From Thiovibrio frasassiensis (GTDB lineage Bacteria > Desulfobacterota > Desulfobulbia > Desulfobulbales > Desulfurivibrionaceae), in contig NZ_JAPHEH010000001.1 in the NCBI RefSeq assembly GCF_029607905.1, positions 401,530-465,529 on the forward strand: a DNA stretch of 64,000 bases, given 5' to 3'. The notes beneath the pieces are model-generated. The model was not told the origin of the DNA, ran no database searches, and saw only the letters and a program-made list of their open reading frames with translations. Positions 46,859 through 54,918 of the stretch are shown here, one piece after another (the first letter of the stretch is position 1; each line of letters starts with the position of its first letter). The translations under genes and the position numbers were made by a program.

Positions 46859-47044
46859 ATGACCTTTCGATCCTATCTGGAGTCAGGGGGCACCACTTGC
46901 CCTAAATGCGGTTCCAAGGCGATCAAGGCGAGTGCGCCACCGGAAAAAACCGGGCCCGGCCAGGTGCAGGTGTCCATGCTGTGCGCGACCTGCGGCGCCA
47001 GATGGCGGGATACGTATATCCTCAGTAAGTCCGAGGAGTTATGA
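46859..47044 (+). CDS. Small zinc-ribbon protein, nif-associated
   Basis: 61 aa. Two CX2C pairs (TTCPKCGSK and MLCATCGARWRD) separated by 26 residues form a zinc ribbon like that of TFIIS-type fingers. GTGGAG lies upstream. The stop overlaps an ATG at 47041. No known Nif name fits; it could bind a metal or a nucleic acid. It is cotranscribed with the nif genes by position. Confidence 0.65.
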   Translation: MTFRSYLESGGTTCPKCGSKAIKASAPPEKTGPGQVQVSMLCATCGARWRDTYILSKSEEL

Positions 47045-47091
47045 CCTACAGAGAAAATTGTGCACACAGAGCACGAGGGGGGGAGTTCGCC

Positions 47092-47391
47092 ATGGGTCTC
47101 AAACCGCTGGGAAAGGTCAAAACCATAGTCGAGGCGGCGGGGATGGGTATCTCCTATGCCTATGATGATCTGGTCTTTCTGGAGCACAACTCCTTTTTGC
47201 TCCAGTTCACCGACAACGACCATGAGATCATGATCCACGTGAACAGCGAGGCGGACGAGGCCACGGTGCACGGCGATATAGAGAGACTGCAGGAGGTTGC
47301 TCGCAACCAGGCCATGCAATTCAGCCGCGGAACGCACTACACCTTGATCCCGGCGGGAGAGGATGCCATCCGCATCGAGTTCAGTGGCTAG
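47092..47391 (+). CDS. Small nif-operon protein of unknown function
   Basis: 99 aa from the ATG at 47092, which has GGGGGGAG 9 nt upstream; an ATG at 47041 overlaps the zinc-ribbon stop (ATGA) and would give 116. Alpha/beta composition, no Cys, no membrane segment. Segments such as MGISYAYDDLVFLEHNSFLL and EIMIHVNSEADE do not match a family I know. It lies 14 bp before the GNAT gene. Confidence 0.6.
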   Translation: MGLKPLGKVKTIVEAAGMGISYAYDDLVFLEHNSFLLQFTDNDHEIMIHVNSEADEATVHGDIERLQEVARNQAMQFSRGTHYTLIPAGEDAIRIEFSG

Positions 47392-47405
47392 GTCGGGAGG
47401 GTTAC

Positions 47406-47855
47406 ATGACACAAGCAGTGATACGACCCGCCAACCCTGGTGATCTTGACGCCCTGGTGGATCTGCTCCGCATGCTTTTTGGTATCGAAACGGACTTTGA
47501 TTTTGCTGCAGCCCGGCAGCGTCGGGGGCTGGCAATGCTTTTGGCCCATGAGACAGCGGTTATTTTGGTCGCCGAGACAGCGGGACAGGTCATTGGTATG
47601 TGTTCCGGGCAACTGACCATCTCCACGGCAGAGGGGGGATTTTCTTTGTTGGTGGAGGATATGGTGGTTGCCGAACCATGGCAAGGGAGGGGGATAGGAC
47701 GAGAATTGCTGACAACCCTGGAGCAATGGGCTGCAAGCAGAAAGGTCGGGCGGTTGCAGCTTCTGGCCGACCGGAACAATACCGCGGCTCTGGAGTTTTA
47801 CCGCAAGCTCGGTTGGCAGCCCACCGAGCTTATCTGCCAACGCAGACGACTATAA
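47406..47855 (+). CDS. GNAT-family N-acetyltransferase
   Basis: 149 aa. GNAT fold: RPANPGDLDALVDLLRML, VAETAGQVIGMCSGQL, MVVAEPWQGRGIGRELLTTL (the Q/RxxGxG/A acetyl-CoA loop) and LLADRNNTAALEFYRKLGW. Acetylates a small molecule or a protein; the target is unknown. GGGAGG lies 6 nt upstream. Sits inside the nif operon, so the acceptor may be a Nif-linked protein or peptide such as the Nif11 peptide two genes on, which is speculation. Confidence 0.85.
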   Translation: MTQAVIRPANPGDLDALVDLLRMLFGIETDFDFAAARQRRGLAMLLAHETAVILVAETAGQVIGMCSGQLTISTAEGGFSLLVEDMVVAEPWQGRGIGRELLTTLEQWAASRKVGRLQLLADRNNTAALEFYRKLGWQPTELICQRRRL

Positions 47856-47872
47856 CCCGAGGAGGGAGAAGC

Positions 47873-48322
47873 ATGGCGGAATCAGGGAAAGTTGTTACCC
47901 TGGCAGGGTTTCCCGAGGTCAAAAGCGAACCCATCAAGGGATGGCAAGAGTTTCTCCAGGAGGGCAATCAGTTTCTGGCCACGGCCAACAATGCCTATAC
48001 GCAACGGCGAAAACCGTTCACCACCGAGATTCTTTACAATCTGGTGGCCATGGCCGTTGAAAAACTGATCATGGCCTTGCTCATGAAAAGCGGCAAGCTG
48101 CCGTATAACCACACCATGCACGATCTGGTGGAGTCTGTTGATGAGTTTCTACCCGGCGAACTGGCGGGTCTGGGGACAGACCTTAAGGCCTGGGATGGAT
48201 TTCAGGATATCTGCGATATAGAGAGCTACTCCATCACTCCCCCGACCATGGGGCAGATAGGCGGCATGCTCAAACTTGCCTTGGAAGTTCAGTCGCGAAT
48301 TATGACCTCTGTTATTAATTGA
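47873..48322 (+). CDS. Helical HEPN-like protein, nif-associated
   Basis: 149 aa, helical. The segment YNLVAMAVEKLIMALLMKSG followed by HTMHDLVESV recalls the non-catalytic HEPN bundle (A-E-K-A pattern, then a His-containing helix). No RX4-6H motif, so it is probably not a nuclease. GAGGAGGGAG lies just upstream. The role next to nitrogenase genes is unknown. The longer frame from 47600 overlaps the GNAT gene and is not used. Confidence 0.6.
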   Translation: MAESGKVVTLAGFPEVKSEPIKGWQEFLQEGNQFLATANNAYTQRRKPFTTEILYNLVAMAVEKLIMALLMKSGKLPYNHTMHDLVESVDEFLPGELAGLGTDLKAWDGFQDICDIESYSITPPTMGQIGGMLKLALEVQSRIMTSVIN

Positions 48323-48344
48323 TTGTATTATAAGGAGAAAGACC

Positions 48345-48566
48345 ATGGCGAGAAAAGATGTAGAGGCATTGCTGATTGCCGGCGGCGGAGACAAACATGT
48401 CCGGGCCAAATATGATGTCCCTGGTACCCGAGAGGAGTTTGTCGCTCTGGCCGCGGAAGACGGCTATCATTTCACCGTTGAGGAGCTTGATGTGGTGCTG
48501 AAAGAGTCAGGCGATGTCTTTGAAAAAAACGGCAACCCGGCCAAGCGCCAGATCTGGTGGGTGTGA
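48345..48566 (+). CDS. Nif11-family small protein
   Basis: 73 aa. The Nif11 pattern is clear: GTREEFVALAAEDGYHFTVE followed by EELDVVLKESGD. Nif11 proteins occur as small nif-operon proteins and as leader parts of ribosomally made peptides. Here there is no GG cleavage site and no Cys/Ser/Thr-rich core; it ends in RQIWWV. A free-standing Nif11 role is therefore likelier than a natural-product precursor. AAGGAG lies upstream. Last gene before the terminator. Confidence 0.8.
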   Translation: MARKDVEALLIAGGGDKHVRAKYDVPGTREEFVALAAEDGYHFTVEELDVVLKESGDVFEKNGNPAKRQIWWV

Positions 48567-48678
48567 GGGGGGACTTTCATCCTGTTTTGCCAATGAGCAA
48601 GGCATGGCAAGAAGGTGCATTGACAGGCAGACCACCCCGCTGCTCTGCCTGAGCAGATATCTGTTGCAGTAAGAACCC

Positions 48679-48716
48679 GAAGGGGCCAGACAAAAATGTC
48701 TGGCCCCTTCTTTTTT
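48679..48716 (+). terminator. Strong intrinsic terminator after the first nif operon
   Basis: A 14-bp perfect stem (GAAGGGGCCAGACA at 48679-48692 pairing with 48697-48710) with an AAAA loop, followed by a T run (48711-48716). It ends the nifH-to-nif11 transcript, so nifE needs its own promoter. Confidence 0.92.
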
Positions 48717-48731
48717 GTCGCAAAGGTTACA
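48716..48731 (+). promoter_or_regulatory. NifA upstream activator sequence of nifE
   Basis: TGT-N10-ACA (48716-48718 and 48729-48731). It begins on the last T of the terminator and lies 98 bp upstream of the sigma-54 element, nearly the same spacing as at nifH. Confidence 0.78.
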
Positions 48732-48828
48732 CAACCCTCCTTCGCCTCTTTTTCCTCCCGAGTCTTTCCGCCAAGATTAATCCGTATAACAGCAAGTAAT
48801 CACTTGATAAAATAATATTTTCCCTGCG

Positions 48829-48843
48829 TGGCACACCCCTTGC
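48829..48843 (+). promoter_or_regulatory. Sigma-54 promoter of the nifE operon
   Basis: TGGCAC-ACCCC-TTGC, matching the nifH element except for the spacer. About 40 bp upstream of nifE. The 318-bp gap before nifE holds only the terminator, the NifA site and this element. Confidence 0.9.
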
Positions 48844-48884
48844 TCTTATACCTTTGCAAATCATAGCACAGGAGTATGAAAGCC

Positions 48885-50222
48885 ATGGAAGCAGCCTTAC
48901 TGGAACGACAGGATTCGATACACCGCACCGGGGAGGCCCCCTTTGCCATGGACTGCAACAAGGACAGCCTGGCTGGGGCGGTGAGCCAGCGGGCCTGCGT
49001 CTTCTGCGGTTCCCGGGTGGTGCTCTATCCCATTGCCGACGCCCTGCATCTGGTGCACGGCCCCATCGGCTGCGCGGTCTACACCTGGGATATCCGGGGC
49101 GCGCTCTCCTCCGGCCCGGAGTTGCACCGGATGAGCTTTTCCACGGATATGCAGGAGATTGACGTCATCTTCGGCGGCGAGAAAAAACTCCACAACGCCC
49201 TGGTTGAACTCATCGACCGGCACAGCCCCAAGGCGGCCTTTGTCTATTCCACCTGCATCGTGGGGATCATCGGCGATGACATGCAGGCGGTATGCCGCAA
49301 GGTGAGCGAAGAAAAAGGGATTCCGGTCCTGCCCGTGCAGTCGGAAGGGTTCAAGGGCAACAAGCGGGCCGGCTACCAAGCTGCCTGCAATGCCATGCGG
49401 CAACTGGTGGGCATGGGCGATATCAGCGGAATCTCCAAGTACAGCCTCAATATCCTGGGCGATTTCAATCTCGCCGGGGAGATCTGGCTGATCCGCGAAT
49501 ACTTCAGCCGGATGGGCGTCGAGGTGGTGGCCAATATCACCGGTGACGGCAGGGTGGGAGATATCCAGCGGGCCCACGGCGCCGCACTCAATGTGGTGCA
49601 GTGCTCCGGTTCCACCATGGATCTGGCCCGGATGATGGAAAAAGACTACGGGATCCCCTCGTTGCGGGTCTCCTATTTCGGGGTGGAGGACATGGCCGAG
49701 TCGCTCTATGCGGTGGCCGAGTTTTTCAAGGATGAAGAGATGATGCAGCGCACCCGGGAGCTGGTCAAGGAGGAGCTTTCCCTGATCATGCCGGAACTCA
49801 TGCGGTACCGGAAGGCCCTTGCCGGCAAGCGGGCGGCCATCTATGTGGGCGGCGCCTTCAAGGCGTTTTCCCTGGTCAAAGCGTTCCGCACCATCGGCAT
49901 GCAGGTGGTTATGGTCGGTTCCCAGACCGGGACCCCGGAGGATTATGAAGAGCTGGCCGAGATCACCGATCCGGGCACCATCATCGTCGACGATTCAAAT
50001 CCCCTGGAGCTCTCCGCCTTTCTCCGGGAAAAGGATGTGGACATCTTTGTGGGCGGGGTCAAGGAGCGGCCCATTGCCTATAAGCTGGGGGTTGCCTTTT
50101 GCGACCATAACCACGAGCGCAAGGAGATGCTCGCCGGCTTCAGCGGCATGCTCAACTTTGCCCGCGAGGTCTACTCCTCGGTGATGAGCCCGGTCTGGCG
50201 CTTTGTGCCCCGGAAAGAATAG
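48885..50222 (+). CDS. nifE: Nitrogenase cofactor scaffold NifE
   Basis: 445 aa from 48885; the ATG at 48876 is one base from the AGGAG site, so 48885 (10 nt) is preferred. NifD-like fold: RACVFCGSRVVL, VHGPIGCAVYTWD, YSTCIVGIIGDD and SEGFKGNKRAGYQAACNAM. The Cys of the first three motifs hold the P-cluster-like [4Fe-4S] site. NifD's FeMo-cofactor ligand His region is replaced by FCDHNHERKEM. With NifN it matures the NifB product into FeMo-cofactor. Confidence 0.95.
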   Translation: MEAALLERQDSIHRTGEAPFAMDCNKDSLAGAVSQRACVFCGSRVVLYPIADALHLVHGPIGCAVYTWDIRGALSSGPELHRMSFSTDMQEIDVIFGGEKKLHNALVELIDRHSPKAAFVYSTCIVGIIGDDMQAVCRKVSEEKGIPVLPVQSEGFKGNKRAGYQAACNAMRQLVGMGDISGISKYSLNILGDFNLAGEIWLIREYFSRMGVEVVANITGDGRVGDIQRAHGAALNVVQCSGSTMDLARMMEKDYGIPSLRVSYFGVEDMAESLYAVAEFFKDEEMMQRTRELVKEELSLIMPELMRYRKALAGKRAAIYVGGAFKAFSLVKAFRTIGMQVVMVGSQTGTPEDYEELAEITDPGTIIVDDSNPLELSAFLREKDVDIFVGGVKERPIAYKLGVAFCDHNHERKEMLAGFSGMLNFAREVYSSVMSPVWRFVPRKE

Positions 50223-50223
50223 A

Positions 50224-50319
50224 CCCTCACCCCACCCCTCTCCCCGAGGGAGAGGGAGATTCTGCAAAGAAACCGGGTTGAGGCGTCCCTTCTCCCTGGG
50301 GGAGAAGGACAGGATGAGG
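50224..50319. repeat. Double-hairpin REP-like repeat between nifE and nifN
   Basis: Two hairpins: CCCTCTCCC-CGA-GGGAGAGGG (50236-50256) and CCTTCTCCC-N3-GGGAGAAGG (50288-50308), bounded by CCCTCA (50224) and TGAGGG (50314). Repeats of this style are widespread in GC-rich bacteria. It lies inside the nifE-nifN gap and could alter the mRNA level of nifN. Confidence 0.75.
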
Positions 50320-50363
50320 GGGGAGAAGACCTGCCCCGCAAGCGTTAGAAGAGGTTAACCGAG

Positions 50364-51722
50364 ATGACCAAAATGCCCCCCCAGTATGTCTCCACCACCA
50401 ATGCCTGCAAGCTGTGCAAGCCGCTGGGCGCCAGCCTCGCCTTTCGGGGCGTGGAAGGGGCGGTCCCCTTTCTCCACGGCTCCCAGGGCTGCGCCACCTA
50501 CATGCGGCGCTATATCATCAGCCATTTCAACGAGCCCATCGACATCGCCTCCTCCTCGCTGGGGGAGAAGAACGCCGTTTACGGCGGCGGCGCGAACCTG
50601 AAGCTTGGGTTGAAAAACGTGACGGAGAAGTACCACCCGGCGCTCATCGGCATAGCCACCACCTGCCTCACCGAAACCATCGGTGACGATGTGAAGAGGT
50701 TGCTCTTCGAGTACCGGCAGGAGTTTATGCAGGACGGCGGCCCGCTCTTGGTGCAGGTTTCCACCCCGAGCTATTCGGGCACCCATATGGAGGGGTTTCA
50801 TGCGGCGGTGCGGGCTCTGGTCGAGCAGCTGACCAAGGAGAGCGCACCGAACGGTACGGTGAACATCCTGCCCGGCTTCCTCTCGGCCGCAGACCTCCGG
50901 AGCCTCAAAGAGATTGCCTGTGATTGCGGTCTGATTGCCACCGTGCTCCCTGACTTTTCCGAAACCCTCGATGGTCCGGCCCTGCGGGACTATCCCCTGA
51001 TCCCCGAGGGTGGGACGAAGATCAAGGATATCCAGGCGATGAGCGGCGCCAAGGCAACGGTGGAGTTCGGCTATACCCTGCCGGATCAGCTCTCCGGCGG
51101 CGTCCATCTGGAAAAGACTTACAAGGTGCCCCTGCACCGGTTGGGCATGCCGGTGGGCATCCGGGAAACGGACCGGTTTTTCGAGGTGCTGAGCGAGCTT
51201 TCCGGCAAGCCCGTGCCGGAGAAGTACAGCATGGCCCGGGGGAGGTTGGTGGACAGCCTGGTGGACGGGCATAAGTACGTGTTCGGCAAACGGGCCGTGG
51301 TGTACGGCGAAGAGGATCTGGTCATCGGCCTGACCTCCTTTTTGGCCGAGATCGGGGTACAGCCGGTGCTTTGTGCCTCGGGCGGCACCAGCGGCTCCTT
51401 TGTCAAGGCCATCGAAAATGCGGTGACAGGCTTTCCCGTGGAAATGCCCCGAGTGCATGAGGGCATGGATTTCCACGAGATCGGCGAGCTGGCCGCGGAA
51501 CTCAAACCCGACTTCTTCCTCGGCCACAGCAAGGGTTACCCTCTGGCGCGGGACTTGAATATCCCGCTCATCCGGATGGGCTTTCCCATCCACGACCGGG
51601 TGGGCGGCCAGCGGCTGCTGCATATCGGCTACCACGGCGCGCAGCAGCTTTTCGACCTCATCGCCAATGCGATGATCATGGCCAAGCAGGACGGGTCGGA
51701 TGTCGGATACAGCTATATGTGA
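50364..51722 (+). CDS. nifN: Nitrogenase cofactor scaffold NifN
   Basis: 452 aa. NifK-like fold: NACKLCKPLGASLAFRGVEG, LHGSQGCATYMRRYI, FNEPIDIASSSLGEKNAVYGG and ATTCLTETIGDD. Partner of NifE. The C-terminal part ends IRMGFPIHDRVGGQRLLHIG, as in NifK/NifN. No NifB domain is fused to it, as happens in some anaerobes (NifN-B); nifB is a separate gene downstream. GAGG precedes the start. Confidence 0.95.
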   Translation: MTKMPPQYVSTTNACKLCKPLGASLAFRGVEGAVPFLHGSQGCATYMRRYIISHFNEPIDIASSSLGEKNAVYGGGANLKLGLKNVTEKYHPALIGIATTCLTETIGDDVKRLLFEYRQEFMQDGGPLLVQVSTPSYSGTHMEGFHAAVRALVEQLTKESAPNGTVNILPGFLSAADLRSLKEIACDCGLIATVLPDFSETLDGPALRDYPLIPEGGTKIKDIQAMSGAKATVEFGYTLPDQLSGGVHLEKTYKVPLHRLGMPVGIRETDRFFEVLSELSGKPVPEKYSMARGRLVDSLVDGHKYVFGKRAVVYGEEDLVIGLTSFLAEIGVQPVLCASGGTSGSFVKAIENAVTGFPVEMPRVHEGMDFHEIGELAAELKPDFFLGHSKGYPLARDLNIPLIRMGFPIHDRVGGQRLLHIGYHGAQQLFDLIANAMIMAKQDGSDVGYSYM

Positions 51723-51741
51723 TGGGGCTTTGGCAACAGCC

Positions 51742-51809
51742 CTTCGACAGGCTCAGCACGAACGGAAATTTCTCAACGTATTGCTCCGTTCGTGCTGAGC
51801 CTGTCGAAG
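51742..51809. repeat. 25-bp perfect inverted repeat after nifN
   Basis: Arm CTTCGACAGGCTCAGCACGA and five more bases (51742-51766) pairs perfectly with 51785-51809; the loop is 18 nt. This sequence type is a familiar dispersed intergenic repeat in many genomes. In the nifN-nifB gap (212 bp) it could act as an mRNA processing or attenuation hairpin. Confidence 0.85.
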
Positions 51810-51934
51810 CACAGATTTGAGAAAGGGAAAAAAAGACAAAAGTCTGGGCGCTGAACCGACGGAGGTCGGGTTGCTGTTCGTACCCCGCCCTGTGTGTCCC
51901 AGTCTGTCAATTTATAGAAATAAGGGAGAAAATC

Positions 51935-53209
51935 ATGAGCGAGATCCACAAAGACCTGAACAAACATCCCTGCTTTAATCCGGCCATGAAAGGACAGGCC
52001 GGGCGCGTCCATCTGCCGGTGGCGCCCAACTGCAATATCAAATGCAATTACTGCGACCGCAAGTACGACTGCGTCAACGAGTCGCGGCCCGGGGTGACCA
52101 GCACCATCCTGACCCCCGAGCAGGCCCTGGTCTACATGGGCAAGGTTCTTGAGAAGGAGCCGCGCATCACCGTGGCCGGCATTGCCGGACCCGGCGATCC
52201 ATTTGCCAATGCGGAAGCGACCATGGAAACCATGCGGCTGATCAATAAAAATTACCCGCAGATGATCCTCTGTCTGGCCAGCAACGGCTTGGCCATCGGT
52301 CCCTATATCCCGGAGTTGGCGGAGCTCAACGTCTCCCACGTGACCGTCACCATCAATGCCGTCGATCCGGAGGTGGGCGCCAAGATTTACGGCTGGGTAC
52401 GCGACGGCAAGGTTGCCTATCAAGGGAGGCAAGCGGCGGAACTGCTGCTCTCCCGCCAGCTGGAGGCGGTCAAATCCCTGAAGGCCCACGGCATCACAGT
52501 GAAGATCAACTCTATCCTGATCCCGGGGATCAATGACCGGCATATCCTCAAGGTCGCGGAAACCATGCGGGAATTGGGGGCGGATCTCTTCAACTGCATG
52601 GCCATGTTCCCCAATGTGGGCACTCCCTTTGGCACAATCCGCGAGCCGTCCAAGGAGGAGGTCGGCGCGATGCGCACCGAGGCGGAGAAGTTCCTGCCCC
52701 AGATGCGCCACTGCACCCGCTGCCGGGCCGACGCGGTGGGTCTGCTCGATCAGGATCGGACCGAGGAGATGCGCGGCTGTCTGTCGGCCTGCGCCCAGCT
52801 CCCTGCCCTGCCGCCGGAAATCCGACCCTATGTGGCCGTGGCCACCATGGAGGGGGTGCTGGTCAATCAGCATCTTGGCGAGGCCAATCGCTTCCAGATC
52901 TACGAGCGCAAGGGAGATGAGTATCTGCTGGTGGAAGAGCGGCCCGCGCCCAAGGTGAGCGGCGGCCTGCAGCGCTGGACCTCGCTGGCCCGGGCCTTGA
53001 ACGATTGCCGGGCGGTTCTGGTGAGCAACGTGGGCGAGACGCCCCGCGGGATTCTTGAAAAAGCCGGGGTAAAGCCGGTGGAAATGGGCGGCTTTATTGT
53101 GGATGGGGTGAAGGCGATCTACGAAGGCACCAATGTCGCGCCCCTGCAAAAACGAAAGAAGTCATGCGCCTCCGGCGGGTGTGTCGGCTCGGGCGGCGGG
53201 TGCTCTTAA
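51935..53209 (+). CDS. nifB: FeMo-cofactor biosynthesis radical SAM protein NifB
   Basis: 424 aa. HLPVAPNCNIKCNYCDRKYDC holds the CX3CX2C SAM-cluster loop (about residues 33-40). GIAGPGDPFAN follows. Cys of the K1/K2 cluster sites are seen in RHCTRCRADAVG. The C-terminal NifX-like domain covers about residues 290-405 and ends in a Cys-rich tail (CASGGCVGSGGGCS). It makes the 8Fe-9S-C precursor of FeMo-cofactor. AGGGAG precedes the start. Intact, in contrast to the NifB-like gene at 45369. Confidence 0.97.
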   Translation: MSEIHKDLNKHPCFNPAMKGQAGRVHLPVAPNCNIKCNYCDRKYDCVNESRPGVTSTILTPEQALVYMGKVLEKEPRITVAGIAGPGDPFANAEATMETMRLINKNYPQMILCLASNGLAIGPYIPELAELNVSHVTVTINAVDPEVGAKIYGWVRDGKVAYQGRQAAELLLSRQLEAVKSLKAHGITVKINSILIPGINDRHILKVAETMRELGADLFNCMAMFPNVGTPFGTIREPSKEEVGAMRTEAEKFLPQMRHCTRCRADAVGLLDQDRTEEMRGCLSACAQLPALPPEIRPYVAVATMEGVLVNQHLGEANRFQIYERKGDEYLLVEERPAPKVSGGLQRWTSLARALNDCRAVLVSNVGETPRGILEKAGVKPVEMGGFIVDGVKAIYEGTNVAPLQKRKKSCASGGCVGSGGGCS

Positions 53210-53213
53210 AAGG

Positions 53214-53259
53214 GTAACTGTCCAGCACCACCGCATCTGCGGCAGTGCTGAACAGTTAC
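53214..53259. repeat. Long hairpin after nifB
   Basis: GTAACTGT-C-CAGCAC pairs with GTGCTG-A-ACAGTTAC, and an inner CCGCA-TC-TGCGG forms the tip. Mismatches are symmetric. It has only a weak T-rich tail (TTTCTTGG), so it looks more like a mobile palindromic repeat or processing site than a plain terminator. It shares the CCGCATCTGC core with the element at 59542. Confidence 0.7.
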
Positions 53260-53327
53260 ATTTCTTGGTTTTCTCTCTATTCCGGCATTAAGCTGGATAG
53301 TTATAAAAAAACTGAAAGAGGTGATGT

Positions 53328-53579
53328 ATGAAGGCTACCTGGGAAAAGGTGTTTGAGTATTCTTCCATGCCGGTGCAAGGAACCATGTCCCGCAAGCTGC
53401 GCAAGGGCTTATCGGTGCAGGTGAACGAAGGCAAGGTGTACGAAAAGGCGGTGATTTTTCTCGGCGAAGAGTTTGTCCGGGTGACGGAAGAGGGGAAAAC
53501 CGGGCAGACTTTCAACACCTATTACGACTGGACAAAGATCGACTCGGTTCGGACCTGTAGCGCCAAGGAGAAGGAATAA
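53328..53579 (+). CDS. 83-aa nif-associated protein of unknown function
   Basis: 83 aa, beta-rich, basic, with one Cys near the C-terminus (VRTCSAKEKE). GAGGTGAT lies 4 nt upstream, a very strong ribosome site, so high expression is likely. Segments such as GTMSRKLRKGLSVQVNEGKV and VIFLGEEFVRVTEEG suggest a small barrel. I recognise no family. It lies between nifB and nifV; no nif name fits. Confidence 0.65.
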   Translation: MKATWEKVFEYSSMPVQGTMSRKLRKGLSVQVNEGKVYEKAVIFLGEEFVRVTEEGKTGQTFNTYYDWTKIDSVRTCSAKEKE

Positions 53580-53737
53580 CGCGAGACGTTGTCGGCAAAA
53601 AGGATTGCACACTACCCTTTGCCCGTTTGCCTCGCGCCCTTTCCAGGCCGAAGTAGACGGGTTTTTTTGCCTACAGCGGTTTACGCTTTTGTTCTATTTC
53701 GCCGCGCATTTCTTTAGGCCGGCAAAAGGTATCGGAG

Positions 53738-54862
53738 ATGAGAGACATGGAGCATGTACGAGGTTTAGTGGACAGCACCCTGCGCGAGGGCAGCCAGACG
53801 GTGGGCGTTGCCTTTACCCTGGAAGAGAAGCTCTCCCATGCCCACCATCTCGTGCGGGTCGGGATCGAAGAGGTGGAGGTGGGTATCGCCTCCCCGCTGG
53901 ACAAAGAGCTTCCCTCCTTGGTTGACCGCTGTCGCCGCGAGACAGGGTTGCGCCGCTTAGGACTCTGGTGCCGCTGCCAAGAGGATGATCTTGCCTGCGC
54001 TCTGAGATTGGCCCCGGATGTGCTTTCCCTCTCGGTGCCGGTTTCCGATCTGCATATCGCCGTCAAGTTGAAGCTTAAGCGGGCGGCAGTGCTCAAGATG
54101 GTGGCCAGGTCGGTCTCTCAGGCACGGACGGCGGTGGAGTATGTTTCCCTCGGCTTGGAGGATGCGACCCGGGCCGACCCGGACTTCCTGCGCGAGGTCG
54201 TCACCGTTGCCTGTGCCAACGGGGTGGACCGCATCCGGATCGCCGACACCGTGGGAGTCGCCACCCCCACCACCATTGCTACCCTGGTCCGCGAGCTGCG
54301 CCGCAATTTTGAAGTGGAGATCGGGGTGCATATGCACAACGATTTCGGCATGGCCACGGCCAATGCCATTGCCGCCCTGGAAGCGGGGGCCCATTGGGCC
54401 GACGTAACTGTCTTGGGACTGGGTGAACGGGCGGGAAACAGCCGACTGGAAGAGGTGGCCGGGTATCTTGCCCTGCAGTGCGGCAGGCCCTATGAGACCA
54501 CCCTGCTCAAAAGGCTCTCCCGGTTGACCGCGGACTGTTCGGGACGGAAGATCGAGGCACATCGACCGGTGGTCGGCGAGGGAATCTTTGCCTGTGAAAC
54601 AGGTCTGCACCTTGCCGGAATCGCTAAGGACCCTAAAACCTACGAGCCCTATGAACCGATGCTGGTCGGGGCACGGAGAAAATTATCCTATGGGGCCAAG
54701 GTCGGACGGCAGGGCGTAGCCGACCGTTTGCGGGAGTTGGGCTTGTCGTGCCAGGAAGCGGAGCTCTCTCGGCTGGCCGAAACCTTTCGCCGTCAATGCC
54801 AGGCCTTGGGCAGACCCCTCCATGATCTGGAGGTGCATCAGCTCGTGGCCGCATACAATTAA
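53738..54862 (+). CDS. nifV: Homocitrate synthase
   Basis: 374 aa. Condenses acetyl-CoA with 2-oxoglutarate to give homocitrate, the organic ligand of FeMo-cofactor. DSTLREGSQTVGVAFTLEEK (about residues 12-31) is the HMG-CoA-lyase-like active site; metal-binding residues lie in GVHMHNDFGMATANAIAALE. DTVGVATP and GERAGNSRLEEV also fit the family. ATG at 53747 (GGAG 9 nt upstream) is an equally likely start. Last nif gene before the terminator. The context separates it from leuA. Confidence 0.93.
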   Translation: MRDMEHVRGLVDSTLREGSQTVGVAFTLEEKLSHAHHLVRVGIEEVEVGIASPLDKELPSLVDRCRRETGLRRLGLWCRCQEDDLACALRLAPDVLSLSVPVSDLHIAVKLKLKRAAVLKMVARSVSQARTAVEYVSLGLEDATRADPDFLREVVTVACANGVDRIRIADTVGVATPTTIATLVRELRRNFEVEIGVHMHNDFGMATANAIAALEAGAHWADVTVLGLGERAGNSRLEEVAGYLALQCGRPYETTLLKRLSRLTADCSGRKIEAHRPVVGEGIFACETGLHLAGIAKDPKTYEPYEPMLVGARRKLSYGAKVGRQGVADRLRELGLSCQEAELSRLAETFRRQCQALGRPLHDLEVHQLVAAYN

Positions 54863-54865
54863 ACC

Positions 54866-54894
54866 AGAAAGGGCTTCCGCGGGAAGCCCTTTCT
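54866..54894 (+). terminator. Intrinsic hairpin terminator after nifV
   Basis: AGAAAGGGCTTCC (54866-54878) pairs perfectly with 54882-54894 across a GCG loop; the 3' side of the stem contains TTTCT but no long U run follows. It lies 3 bp after the nifV stop and in front of a convergent gene. Confidence 0.75.
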
Positions 54895-54918
54895 GCCGGG
54901 CATTCCGCCACTTCGGTT

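Noticed and set aside
51742-51809. Insertion sequence end at the 25-bp inverted repeat
   Set aside because: No transposase and only an 18-nt loop; the sequence is a familiar dispersed repeat.
54866-54894. tRNA or small RNA after nifV
   Set aside because: A single perfect hairpin only; no cloverleaf, no acceptor end. It is read as a terminator.
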